Below are positions 6,607 to 14,465 of a DNA stretch of 64,000 nt, piece by piece. Numbering within the stretch: position 1 is the first letter of the stretch; each line of letters starts with the position of its first letter. The stretch is taken from NCBI GenBank assembly GCA_963780135.1, contig CAWAAR010000003.1, positions 1,922,001 to 1,986,000 on the forward strand. Direction: 5' to 3'. The DNA is from Clostridium_AM sp963780135. GTDB lineage: Bacteria; Bacillota; Clostridia; Clostridiales; Clostridiaceae. A model generated the notes under the pieces. The model was given only the letters and a program-made list of their open reading frames with translations, had not been told where the DNA came from and did no database searches. Position numbers and translations under genes: made by a program.

Positions 6607-7587
6607 TTATTTAATAGATTCTGCAATTTTTATTAATTCAGTTTTGCTAAATGCGCCTTTACTTGATATACCATAGAGTACATTGTCAGCTTCCCAGTCA
6701 ATGGAGCTATCATCAGATACTACAGCATCCTTTCCATTAACTTTAACTTTTTCAATAGTACCATCTGTTCCAGTCACATATTTAGTTTCATTTGAGGAAA
6801 CCCTTTGATCCATAAAAATAAACTTCCCTGTTTTTTCATTAGTAAAAAATATATAGATGTATTGGTCACTTACATCTCCTTTTTTACCCTTAATAAGTTC
6901 CGCTCTATCAAATTTATAATCTTTGGGTAAGTAGGAAGGAAGTTTAACCTTGAAGCAAGTATATTCATTTAACTTATTAGAATCTTTAACTACTAATATG
7001 TGTTCTTTTCTGCTTTTTTCAGTTACTATTTTCGAATTTTTTGTATCTTCTCCAAAACTAGAAAAACCAACTATTTTTTCACCATTAGCTGTATAAAATT
7101 GAGTACCATCTGAATATGTTGTTATAGGTTTTCCGTTTTTATCAAAAACCTTACCTTTTAATTTATCTGGAACAACTTTTGAAGCAGCTTGATTTGCTTT
7201 TTCTGTCGGCTGCACTTGCACAACCTTAATATTTCCACTGCCAAGAGATATTGTATTTATTATTTTTTCTGCTAACCCTTTAGCAAAGGAGGTTTGACTT
7301 AAAGCTCCACATATTAGTGCACAGGTTGCTACGGCAACAGCAGTACGTTTTATTTTATTTGATTTTTTCATAATATTGTCTTCTTTATGTTCCTCTATAT
7401 TTCTTATAGTTTTATTAAATACAGCTTCTTTATTACTAGTTTTACTGAAGTCTTTATCTGCTAAAGCCTTGCCCATTTTTAGAATTTCATTATATTCTTC
7501 GCTTTTAGATTCATTTGTATTTTCTATGCCATTAAAATAACCATCTATATCTATAGAAAATTTATCTTCAATACTTTTTTTATTCAT
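6607..7587 (-). CDS. Membrane anti-sigma factor with DUF4367-type extracellular domain
   Basis: 326 residues. Residues 1-75 form a cytoplasmic, charged region expected to bind the sigma factor; a single membrane helix follows (about 80-100, TAVAVATCALICGALSQTSF). The outer part ends in a DUF4367-like domain (FKVKLPSYLPKDYKFDRAEL to the C-terminus, about 210-326). It starts 6 bases after the sigma-factor gene, the standard arrangement of ECF sigma/anti-sigma pairs in clostridia. The outer domain is presumed to sense an envelope signal and release the sigma factor. The inducing signal cannot be read from the sequence. Confidence 0.8.
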   Translation of the reverse strand: MNKKSIEDKFSIDIDGYFNGIENTNESKSEEYNEILKMGKALADKDFSKTSNKEAVFNKTIRNIEEHKEDNIMKKSNKIKRTAVAVATCALICGALSQTSFAKGLAEKIINTISLGSGNIKVVQVQPTEKANQAASKVVPDKLKGKVFDKNGKPITTYSDGTQFYTANGEKIVGFSSFGEDTKNSKIVTEKSRKEHILVVKDSNKLNEYTCFKVKLPSYLPKDYKFDRAELIKGKKGDVSDQYIYIFFTNEKTGKFIFMDQRVSSNETKYVTGTDGTIEKVKVNGKDAVVSDDSSIDWEADNVLYGISSKGAFSKTELIKIAESIK

Positions 7588-7593
7588 GTTTAT

Positions 7594-8139
7594 TTATACC
7601 TCTCTTTCCATTTCAGTTTTAAGCTTTTTCATTATTCTATAAAGTATTACTCCTGCATTGCTTTCCGTAATATCTAGAATTTCTGCAATTTCCTTGTTTT
7701 TTAGATTTCCACCAAATTTAAGTGCTACAATGTTTTTCTCTCTACTGTTTAAAACTTTTAAGGACTTTGAAAGCTTATCATTAGTTTCTTCTATTAATAC
7801 TATATCTTCTGGATTATTTTCTTTTGATATTAATTCTTTGATTTTATCTAAAGAAAACAATCTATGTTTTTTTAAATTCCTAAAATAATCATTTACTACA
7901 TTTTTAGCTATAGCAAACAGCCACACTTCAAATACAGATTTACTTTGGGAATAGGTATTTATTTTTAGCATTATTTTTTCAAAAACTTGGCTTGCTAAAT
8001 CCTCTGCTTCTTCATTAGAATTAACTCGATAATGTATATAGTTATATATCCTTTTGTAGTAGGTTTCAAAAATATAGGTTAAATCTAATTCTTTATGTTG
8101 TTCCTTATTTAAAGAATTAGATAAAGCAAACTGCTCCAT
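7594..8139 (-). CDS. ECF-type RNA polymerase sigma factor
   Basis: 181 residues from the ATG at 8139; a GTG at 8151 lies within the AGGAGGTG ribosome binding site and is less likely. Sigma region 2 is at about 22-90 (YIFETYYKRIYNYIHYRVNS, EEAEDLASQVFEKIM, FEVWLFAIAKNVVNDYFRNL) and region 4 at about 125-178 (LNSREKNIVALKFGGNLKNK, EIAEILDITESNAGVILYRI). No regions 1 or 3, as expected for ECF factors. It directs RNA polymerase to a small regulon, probably including its own promoter upstream of 8151, and is held inactive by the membrane protein encoded next. Confidence 0.9.
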   Translation of the reverse strand: MEQFALSNSLNKEQHKELDLTYIFETYYKRIYNYIHYRVNSNEEAEDLASQVFEKIMLKINTYSQSKSVFEVWLFAIAKNVVNDYFRNLKKHRLFSLDKIKELISKENNPEDIVLIEETNDKLSKSLKVLNSREKNIVALKFGGNLKNKEIAEILDITESNAGVILYRIMKKLKTEMEREV

Positions 8140-8151
8140 ATTTTCAAACAC

Positions 8152-8627
8152 CTCCTTTCCTTATTTTTTACTTAGCTAAGTAATTACATATGTTAATACG
8201 TACAATTCTATATTTCATTACATATATTTTAAAAAGATTTTAAATTATTAATATACTATATATTCTTGTGTCTTTAATATAAGGCATATTTAATAAAATA
8301 ACTAACATAAAATTTCTACTGAAATTAAAAATTAAAACTTTTCATGATTTTATGATATAATTAAAAGATATGATAGTAGGATAAGTTTGTTTGAACGATG
8401 TATAGGACTGAAATTGTTGTAAGATGCTTTAAGACAAGATAGTAGTCCCTGATTTGCAATACTTGTATCTTTCAAAATACCTTATATCAATAATAAAGGG
8501 TGGACTATTACGTGCAATACAATCATAACAAAATTTGTTGTGTAGACTTTTAAAAAGAATTTTACAACATAAATATAGTTGATTCAGAGCATTTAAAATT
8601 TATAAAGACCACTTTCAAAGGAGAAAA
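8152..8627. other. Divergent intergenic region with a long helicase leader
   Basis: 476 bases between the leftward sigma gene and the rightward helicase gene. The left part should hold the ECF-operon promoter. The right part (about 8430-8520) contains TAGTCCC paired with GGGTGGACTA over about 70 bases, so the helicase mRNA probably has a long structured 5' leader, as is common for cold-regulated DEAD-box genes. No open frame or known riboswitch motif is visible. Confidence 0.4.
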
Positions 8628-9914
8628 ATGTTATTTGAGAATTTAAATATAATTGAGCCTATTTTAAAGGCTTTAAAAGAGGATGGATATGTAAACCCTA
8701 CTCCAATACAGGAAAAATCAATTCCATCTGTACTAAAAGGAAAGGATTTTCTTGGATGTGCACAGACTGGTACTGGAAAAACAGCAGCTTTTGCTATTCC
8801 AATATTACAAAATCTTTTCAATGAACAAAAAGCTGCAAAAGGACAGAAGACTATTAAGGCTCTAATATTAGCGCCTACAAGAGAACTAGCTATTCAGATA
8901 GCAGAAAATTTTACATTTTATGCAAAATATACAAATGTTAAAAACTTAGTGATTTTTGGTGGAGTGCCACAGGGCAGACAAACAAATGCACTAAAGGCAG
9001 GAACAGATATTCTAATTGCAACTCCAGGAAGACTACTTGACTTAGTTAACCAAAGGTATATTGACTTACGTAATGTAAAACATTTTGTACTTGATGAGGC
9101 AGACCGTATGTTAGATATGGGAATGATTCATGATGTGAAAAAAATAATAGCACAGCTGCCAAAGGTTAGACAAAACATGTTATTTTCTGCAACTATGCCA
9201 AAGGAAATTTCAAAGCTAGTAGACTCTATTTTAAAAGATCCAGAAAGAGTAGAGGTAGCTCCTGTTTCATCTACCATAGATACTATTACACAGGGTTTAT
9301 ACTTTGTTAACAAAAACCATAAAAAAGCTTTACTTGCTCATATTTTGGAAGATAAAACTATTGCTTCTGCTTTAGTATTTTCAAGAACAAAACATGGTGC
9401 AAATATGATTACAAAAGACCTTGCAAAAGTAGGCATAGAGGCTGAAGCTATCCATGGTAATAAATCACAGAATGCAAGACAGCTTGCCTTAAGTAATTTT
9501 AAGGAAGGAAAAACAAGAGTCTTGGTAGCAACAGATATAGCAGCAAGAGGTATTGATGTCAATGAACTATCTCATGTAATTAATTATAACTTGCCTGAAG
9601 TACCAGAAACTTATGTTCATAGAATTGGACGTACTGGAAGAGCTGGAATGACAGGAGTTGCACTTTCATTTTGTGATGTGGAAGAAAAGGATTATCTTAG
9701 AAGTATTGAAAGACTTATCAAAAAGACAATACCTGTAATAGAAGACAATCCATACCCATTGGTTGAAAATGCAGCACCAGTTATAAAAATGGATATTAAC
9801 AAGGACGTTAAAAGGGATTTTAAAAAAAGTAATACTTCAAAAAGATCTAGGGAAAATTGGTATGCTAATAAAAGAAAAAAAAGCAATGAAGAAAGTAATA
9901 GAAAATATAAATAA
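8628..9914 (+). CDS. DEAD-box ATP-dependent RNA helicase (RhlE/CshA-like)
   Basis: 428 residues. It unwinds structured RNA using ATP, acting in ribosome assembly, mRNA decay or cold adaptation. All core motifs are present: Q motif with upstream Phe (residues 3-28), motif I AQTGTGKT, Ia PTRELA, GG, TPGR, motif II DEAD (VLDEADRM), motif III SAT, then in RecA domain 2 the ARGIDV and HRIGRTGRAG motifs. A basic, unstructured tail (about 370-428, KRDFKKSNTSKRSRENWYAN) is typical of RhlE-type RNA-binding extensions. AAAGGAG sits 6 bases before the ATG. Single-gene transcript, closed by a terminator at 9992. Confidence 0.92.
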   Translation: MLFENLNIIEPILKALKEDGYVNPTPIQEKSIPSVLKGKDFLGCAQTGTGKTAAFAIPILQNLFNEQKAAKGQKTIKALILAPTRELAIQIAENFTFYAKYTNVKNLVIFGGVPQGRQTNALKAGTDILIATPGRLLDLVNQRYIDLRNVKHFVLDEADRMLDMGMIHDVKKIIAQLPKVRQNMLFSATMPKEISKLVDSILKDPERVEVAPVSSTIDTITQGLYFVNKNHKKALLAHILEDKTIASALVFSRTKHGANMITKDLAKVGIEAEAIHGNKSQNARQLALSNFKEGKTRVLVATDIAARGIDVNELSHVINYNLPEVPETYVHRIGRTGRAGMTGVALSFCDVEEKDYLRSIERLIKKTIPVIEDNPYPLVENAAPVIKMDINKDVKRDFKKSNTSKRSRENWYANKRKKSNEESNRKYK

Positions 9915-9991
9915 AAAGTTGAATATATATTTTAATTACATTATAATGTAATTAATAAAACTATGTTATTATGGAAAAATGTTGAAAATAA

Positions 9992-10030
9992 CTATTTAAT
10001 ATACTAAGTATATTAAATGGTTTTTTTTTA
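9992..10030 (+). terminator. Rho-independent terminator of the helicase gene
   Basis: Perfect stem ATTTAATATAC / GTATATTAAAT with a 3-base loop, then GG and nine T residues. The stem is AT-rich but the T run is strong. Confidence 0.75.
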
Positions 10031-10066
10031 TACATTATTTCTATATAAAGAAAGGAAATTTAAAAA

Positions 10067-11485
10067 ATGATAAATTTAACTAAGGAATATATAGATTCAC
10101 TGGCAACCAACGCTAGTGCTATAAAGAATGGAATGAAACTTGCAAGCAGTGGGTCATTTGTTAAACTAAATAAATCAGAAGATGAATCATTAATTTTTGG
10201 AGAATGCTTAGGTAGTGGAAAGAACAATTATGTATGTTCTGCTGATTTTATAAATATGAGTAATCCTGTGTTTAGATGCAGTTGTCCAAGCAAACAATTC
10301 CCTTGTAAGCATACTTTAGGACTTATGTATGCCTTTTTAGATGGAAAAGAGTTTATAGTTGACGCTGTTCCAGAAGATATTTTATCCAAAAGAGAAAAAG
10401 TAGAAAAAAGAGAGCAAAATAAAGTTGAAAAGAAAAAAGTACCAGCAAAGAAGAATAAAACTGCTTTAAAGAAAAAAATAAACTCTCAAATAGAAGGACT
10501 TGAACTTTTAGATAAACTTGTTAAAAGCATATTAAAACAAGGATTTAAAGTTATGTCAAAAGAAAGCATAAAAGAGTTTAGTTCACAGGTAAAAGAGCTT
10601 GGAAATTATTATATTTCTGGGGCACAGTGTGAATTTAAGAGACTTATAGAAATGCTTCAACAGGAGAATGTAACTAGTGAACAGGTCATGCAGCAAATAA
10701 TTTATTTAAAAGCTCTTGTAAAAGAAGGAAAGAAGCATTTGTTGAATAGATTAGAAGATGAAGAATTGAATTTAGCTGTTGATTCTAAAATAGATGAATT
10801 ATTAGGACATGCATGGAAGCTTACAGAATTAGAAGAGCTAGGTAAATTCCAAAAGGATATGAATTTAATTCAACTTTCATTTACATCATATATAGATACT
10901 GCTAGAGGGGAATATATAGATGAAGGAATATTTTTAAATTTAAATAATGGAGAAATTCAAAACACATATAATTATAGACCTACTAAAAGGAAATCGGATG
11001 CAGAAGGAGAATATTCATCAATTACTTTATTAGAAATTCCTACTTTATACATATATCCTGGTGAGTTAAATCCAAGAATCAGATGGGAAGAAATGATTCC
11101 AAAAGAAGTAGAAGCAAAACACTATGAAAAAGCTTTTGGTTTTGGAGAAAATTCTTATACAGAAACTATAAAGAAAATAAAAAATTATATCAAAAATCCT
11201 CTGAATCATAAGGAACCAGCAGCTTTATTAAGGTTTTCAAAAATGGGGAAGGTAGAAAATAATTGGATAGTGGAAGATGAACAGGGTAAAAGGCTAGTTT
11301 TAAAAGAAGCTTCTTCAGATGTAGGATATAAGACAGGTGCTAGAATGCTGACCCTTATGCATTCCGATTATATGGAAAATGGAGTTATATTGGTTAAATT
11401 TAATTATGATGTTGAAAGTAAAAAACTAGAAGTTTATCCACTTAGTATAATTACTAAAAATCAAATTATAAGACTTACTTATTAG
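10067..11485 (+). CDS. SWIM zinc-finger protein (YehQ-like), first gene of the MoxR/VWA operon
   Basis: 472 residues. A SWIM zinc finger is seen near the N-terminus: C71-x-C73-x6-C80-x-H82 within RCSCPSKQFPCKHTLGLMYA. A Lys-rich linker (about 108-140) follows, then a long helical and mixed C-terminal region with no motif I know. SWIM fingers bind nucleic acid or protein partners. In E. coli a SWIM protein (YehQ) is encoded with the MoxR ATPase YehL, YehM and the VWA protein YehP, and the same partners follow here. The ribosome binding site AAAGGAAA lies 8 bases before ATG. The next gene starts 17 bases after the stop. Confidence 0.8.
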   Translation: MINLTKEYIDSLATNASAIKNGMKLASSGSFVKLNKSEDESLIFGECLGSGKNNYVCSADFINMSNPVFRCSCPSKQFPCKHTLGLMYAFLDGKEFIVDAVPEDILSKREKVEKREQNKVEKKKVPAKKNKTALKKKINSQIEGLELLDKLVKSILKQGFKVMSKESIKEFSSQVKELGNYYISGAQCEFKRLIEMLQQENVTSEQVMQQIIYLKALVKEGKKHLLNRLEDEELNLAVDSKIDELLGHAWKLTELEELGKFQKDMNLIQLSFTSYIDTARGEYIDEGIFLNLNNGEIQNTYNYRPTKRKSDAEGEYSSITLLEIPTLYIYPGELNPRIRWEEMIPKEVEAKHYEKAFGFGENSYTETIKKIKNYIKNPLNHKEPAALLRFSKMGKVENNWIVEDEQGKRLVLKEASSDVGYKTGARMLTLMHSDYMENGVILVKFNYDVESKKLEVYPLSIITKNQIIRLTY

Positions 11486-11502
11486 GAGGCTTAGAGGTTA
11501 TT

Positions 11503-12273
11503 ATGAAAGAATTATTAATAGAATTGCAAAATGAATGTGTTGAGTTAGCTTCAGCAGGAAGTGATCTTTCTATAGGAAATTTTAAACTGCAAAAATTACT
11601 TCCTAAGTTTGAAAAAATAGGGGAGAAAGTAAAACCATTTAAAATGGTTTCAGATAGAATGAATAAGCTTTTAAATTCAGAAAAAGAAGAAAGTGAAGAT
11701 AACTTAATGGCATTAGCTAGTTTAGTAAATGCTATATTGATGACTCAAGCAGATACAGGCATAGAGGGAGAATTAGAAATAAATAAAGGTATCTTTGAAA
11801 AAATAAATACCAATACATCCAATCGTATTATTGCACCTGTAATGGAAGCTTTAACTACCAAAGGTGGAGGACGATATAATGTAATATATAATGCTATTAA
11901 CGAAGGTATCATTGAAGATTCTAGGTTTTTTCCATTGCTTGTAAATGCGCTAGAAGATAAATATAGTGAAATAAGCGAATTGATATATAAAAAGATTTTA
12001 GAGGATAAAAGGCCGGAAATTTTACCTATTTTGCAGGAGAGTTTTAATAGGAATGGTAAAAAAGGTGATGTTTTAAAGCTTAAACTTATTAGTGAAATTC
12101 TTGGGGAAGCTGGGAAAGATTTTTACATAGATTTATTAGAAGACAGCTCTAAAGAAATTAAGGCAGAAGCAGTAATGTTATTAGGAAATTTAAAAGGCAC
12201 AGAAGATATTATATTGGATATGGCAAAATCAAAATTGAAAGATGTAAAGCAATCAGCTTTTTTGGACTTGTAA
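11503..12273 (+). CDS. HEAT-repeat-like protein, N-terminal part (split by a likely frameshift)
   Basis: 256 residues, helical throughout. The last third shows HEAT-like helix pairs (EDKYSEISELIYKKILEDKR; SKEIKAEAVMLLGNLKGTED; KSKLKDVKQSAFLDL). It stops abruptly inside a repeat. Adding one T to the six-T run at 12258-12263 would join it to the next frame as QSAFFGLVKMNSQEAKEQLV, a perfectly ordinary HEAT helix. I therefore think the family's normal product is one protein of about 617 residues. Role: probably a scaffold between the SWIM protein and the MoxR/VWA proteins; this is inferred from context. Confidence 0.7.
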   Translation: MKELLIELQNECVELASAGSDLSIGNFKLQKLLPKFEKIGEKVKPFKMVSDRMNKLLNSEKEESEDNLMALASLVNAILMTQADTGIEGELEINKGIFEKINTNTSNRIIAPVMEALTTKGGGRYNVIYNAINEGIIEDSRFFPLLVNALEDKYSEISELIYKKILEDKRPEILPILQESFNRNGKKGDVLKLKLISEILGEAGKDFYIDLLEDSSKEIKAEAVMLLGNLKGTEDIILDMAKSKLKDVKQSAFLDL

Positions 12274-12275
12274 AA

Positions 12276-13358
12276 ATGAACTCACAAGAGGCAAAAGAAC
12301 AATTGGTAAGTTCCATAAAAAAGCCAGAATATCAAATGGTTTTAGAAGCTGTGAAATATGAGGATACAGAAATTTGCACAGAAATTTTACTGGAAGGTCT
12401 TAAAGATGTTTACTTAAAGAAGCTTGAAAAAGAAAGTGATAGTTTTGATTGTAAAATTAATGATATTCTTGAGGTAATGGAAGACCATAAAAGTGAGGAA
12501 ATACTGGAATTTTTACTGCAGTGTATAGAGGAAGATAAAATATCAAATTGGAGTCAAAGAATATATGGACGTAGTATATTTGTAGAGAGAAAAGTAGTGG
12601 AATGTATATCAGAATATGAAAATATCCCAAAGAAATTTGTAGAACTATTGGAAAGTAGAAAAGAAAGAAATATTAATAGAATTTTTGACTTAGCTTTTAG
12701 AGTTTCACTTAAAAATAGAACGCCAGAAGAAATTTATGAAATGTATAGTCCTTATTTTACAAATGGAGTTATAGATAAAGATATGATGGAAGATATGATA
12801 GACGAGCTCTCTGGATATTTAGGATATGCAACTGTAAACCATAGAAGAGCTAGTTGGTATAGCAACATTTCAAAGAATAGTATAGAGAGAATGATGAAGC
12901 CTGTTAATAAAAAATTTGATAAGAGATGGATAGAAATATTTAAAGCACAGGGCGCATATTCTATAATTGCATATACCATAGATAAAGAAGATACAAATAC
13001 AGTACAATATATGATTGATGAAATGAATAAGTTTAATAAGATAAATAAGGATAATAGAACACGATTCTTAGAGTATTCAACTAATTTAATGTACATGCTT
13101 ATAGGCTTAGTTAAAATAGGTTGTGAAGAAGGATATGAAGTTGTGCTAGAAAGAGTAAAAGCTATGACTGGCTACGATATTAGAATAGATTATATATTAT
13201 TATTAGTACCATATTTACCTAAAAAATGTATAAAGGATATCCAAGATTTTATTGTTGAAGTGAAGAATAAGAAAACATACATTGACAATGCATATGTAGA
13301 AATGAGAACAAAAAGTATAGAAGAAGCATTAGAATTACTAAAAAATACTGAAGTTTAG
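12276..13358 (+). CDS. HEAT-repeat-like protein, C-terminal part of the split gene
   Basis: 360 residues, mostly alpha helical (for example EDHKSEEILEFLLQCIEEDK, FVELLESRKERNINRIFDLA). The ATG follows the upstream stop by 2 bases and has no Shine-Dalgarno of its own, so expression would rely on reinitiation or on frameshifting at the T-run. It most likely belongs to the same protein as 11503-12273. If the frameshift is real and not an assembly error, this cell makes either two halves or a low level of the fusion. The MoxR gene begins 12 bases later. Confidence 0.7.
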   Translation: MNSQEAKEQLVSSIKKPEYQMVLEAVKYEDTEICTEILLEGLKDVYLKKLEKESDSFDCKINDILEVMEDHKSEEILEFLLQCIEEDKISNWSQRIYGRSIFVERKVVECISEYENIPKKFVELLESRKERNINRIFDLAFRVSLKNRTPEEIYEMYSPYFTNGVIDKDMMEDMIDELSGYLGYATVNHRRASWYSNISKNSIERMMKPVNKKFDKRWIEIFKAQGAYSIIAYTIDKEDTNTVQYMIDEMNKFNKINKDNRTRFLEYSTNLMYMLIGLVKIGCEEGYEVVLERVKAMTGYDIRIDYILLLVPYLPKKCIKDIQDFIVEVKNKKTYIDNAYVEMRTKSIEEALELLKNTEV

Positions 13359-13370
13359 GAGTTGTAAGTT

Positions 13371-14465
13371 ATGAAAAAAAGTGCTAATAAGGTAATGCGT
13401 TTACCTGCAGAAAAATTATATGAAAAAGAAATAAAAGCTTTGATAAAAGCAGAAACAGAATTTATTCCAGAAGGCTGGCAGATGTCTCCAAAATCTGTTA
13501 GAACTTTTATTACAGGTGGAAAAGCAGGAAGTACCACAATTACACCTAAATACATAGGAAATGAAAGATTAGTGGAAATTGCTATTGCTACCTTAGTAAC
13601 AGATAGGGCTCTACTTTTAATAGGGGAGCCTGGAACAGCTAAATCTTGGCTGTCAGAAAATTTGGCAGCAGCAATACATGGTGATTCTTGTAAAGTAGTT
13701 CAAGGAACTGCTGGTACTACAGAAGAACAGATTAAATATTCCTGGAATTATGCTATGCTGCTTGCTAGTGGTCCAAGCGAAGAGGCACTAGTTAAGACAC
13801 CAGTATTTAGAGCTATGGAAAATGGACAAATTGCAAGAGTTGAAGAAATTTCACGTTGCGCATCAGAGGTTCAAGATGCGTTAATATCTATTCTTTCTGA
13901 AAAAAATATAGCAATACCAGAGATAAATACAGAAATTAATGCTAAAAAAGGTTTCTCTATAATAGCAACTGCAAACACTAGAGATAAAGGTGTAAATGAT
14001 ATGTCATCAGCACTTAAGAGGCGTTTTAACATTATTGTATTACCTACACCTAAGAATATAGAAACAGAAGTTGAAATAGTAAGAAAAAGAGTAGAAGAGA
14101 TTTCATCTAGTCTTGATTTACATGCACAACTTCCAAAAGAAGATCAGGTATCAAAAATAGTAACTATATTTAGGGAACTTAGAGAAGGCGTAACATTAGA
14201 TAAGAGTATGAAGCTTAAATCTCCAAGTGGAGTTATTTCAACTGCAGAGGCAATTTCTCTTTTAACAAACAGTATGGCTCTTGCAGGAAGCTTTGGAAAT
14301 GGAGAAATTGAAGAAATTGATATAGCAGCAGGATTGCAAGGTGCTGTAGTTAAAGATGAATCAAAAGATGCAATGGCTTGGAAGGAATATTTAGAAAATG
14401 TAATGAGAAAAAGAGGTTCAGAGTGGCAAAATCTTTATAGAGCTTGTAAGGAGCTAAATGGATAA
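13371..14465 (+). CDS. MoxR-family AAA+ ATPase (YehL-like)
   Basis: 364 residues. AAA+ core with Walker A GEPGTAKS (85-92), Walker B-like region around GQIARVEEISRC, sensor-1 IIATANTRD and the arginine-finger region MSSALKRRFNIIV. MoxR ATPases remodel or activate partners that carry VWA domains, using ATP and metal-dependent (MIDAS) contacts. The VWA partner is encoded two genes downstream and the DUF5682 gene overlaps the stop (TAATG), so all are co-translated. Closest organisation known to me is E. coli yehL-yehM-yehP-yehQ. Its cellular target is unknown. Confidence 0.88.
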   Translation: MKKSANKVMRLPAEKLYEKEIKALIKAETEFIPEGWQMSPKSVRTFITGGKAGSTTITPKYIGNERLVEIAIATLVTDRALLLIGEPGTAKSWLSENLAAAIHGDSCKVVQGTAGTTEEQIKYSWNYAMLLASGPSEEALVKTPVFRAMENGQIARVEEISRCASEVQDALISILSEKNIAIPEINTEINAKKGFSIIATANTRDKGVNDMSSALKRRFNIIVLPTPKNIETEVEIVRKRVEEISSSLDLHAQLPKEDQVSKIVTIFRELREGVTLDKSMKLKSPSGVISTAEAISLLTNSMALAGSFGNGEIEEIDIAAGLQGAVVKDESKDAMAWKEYLENVMRKRGSEWQNLYRACKELNG

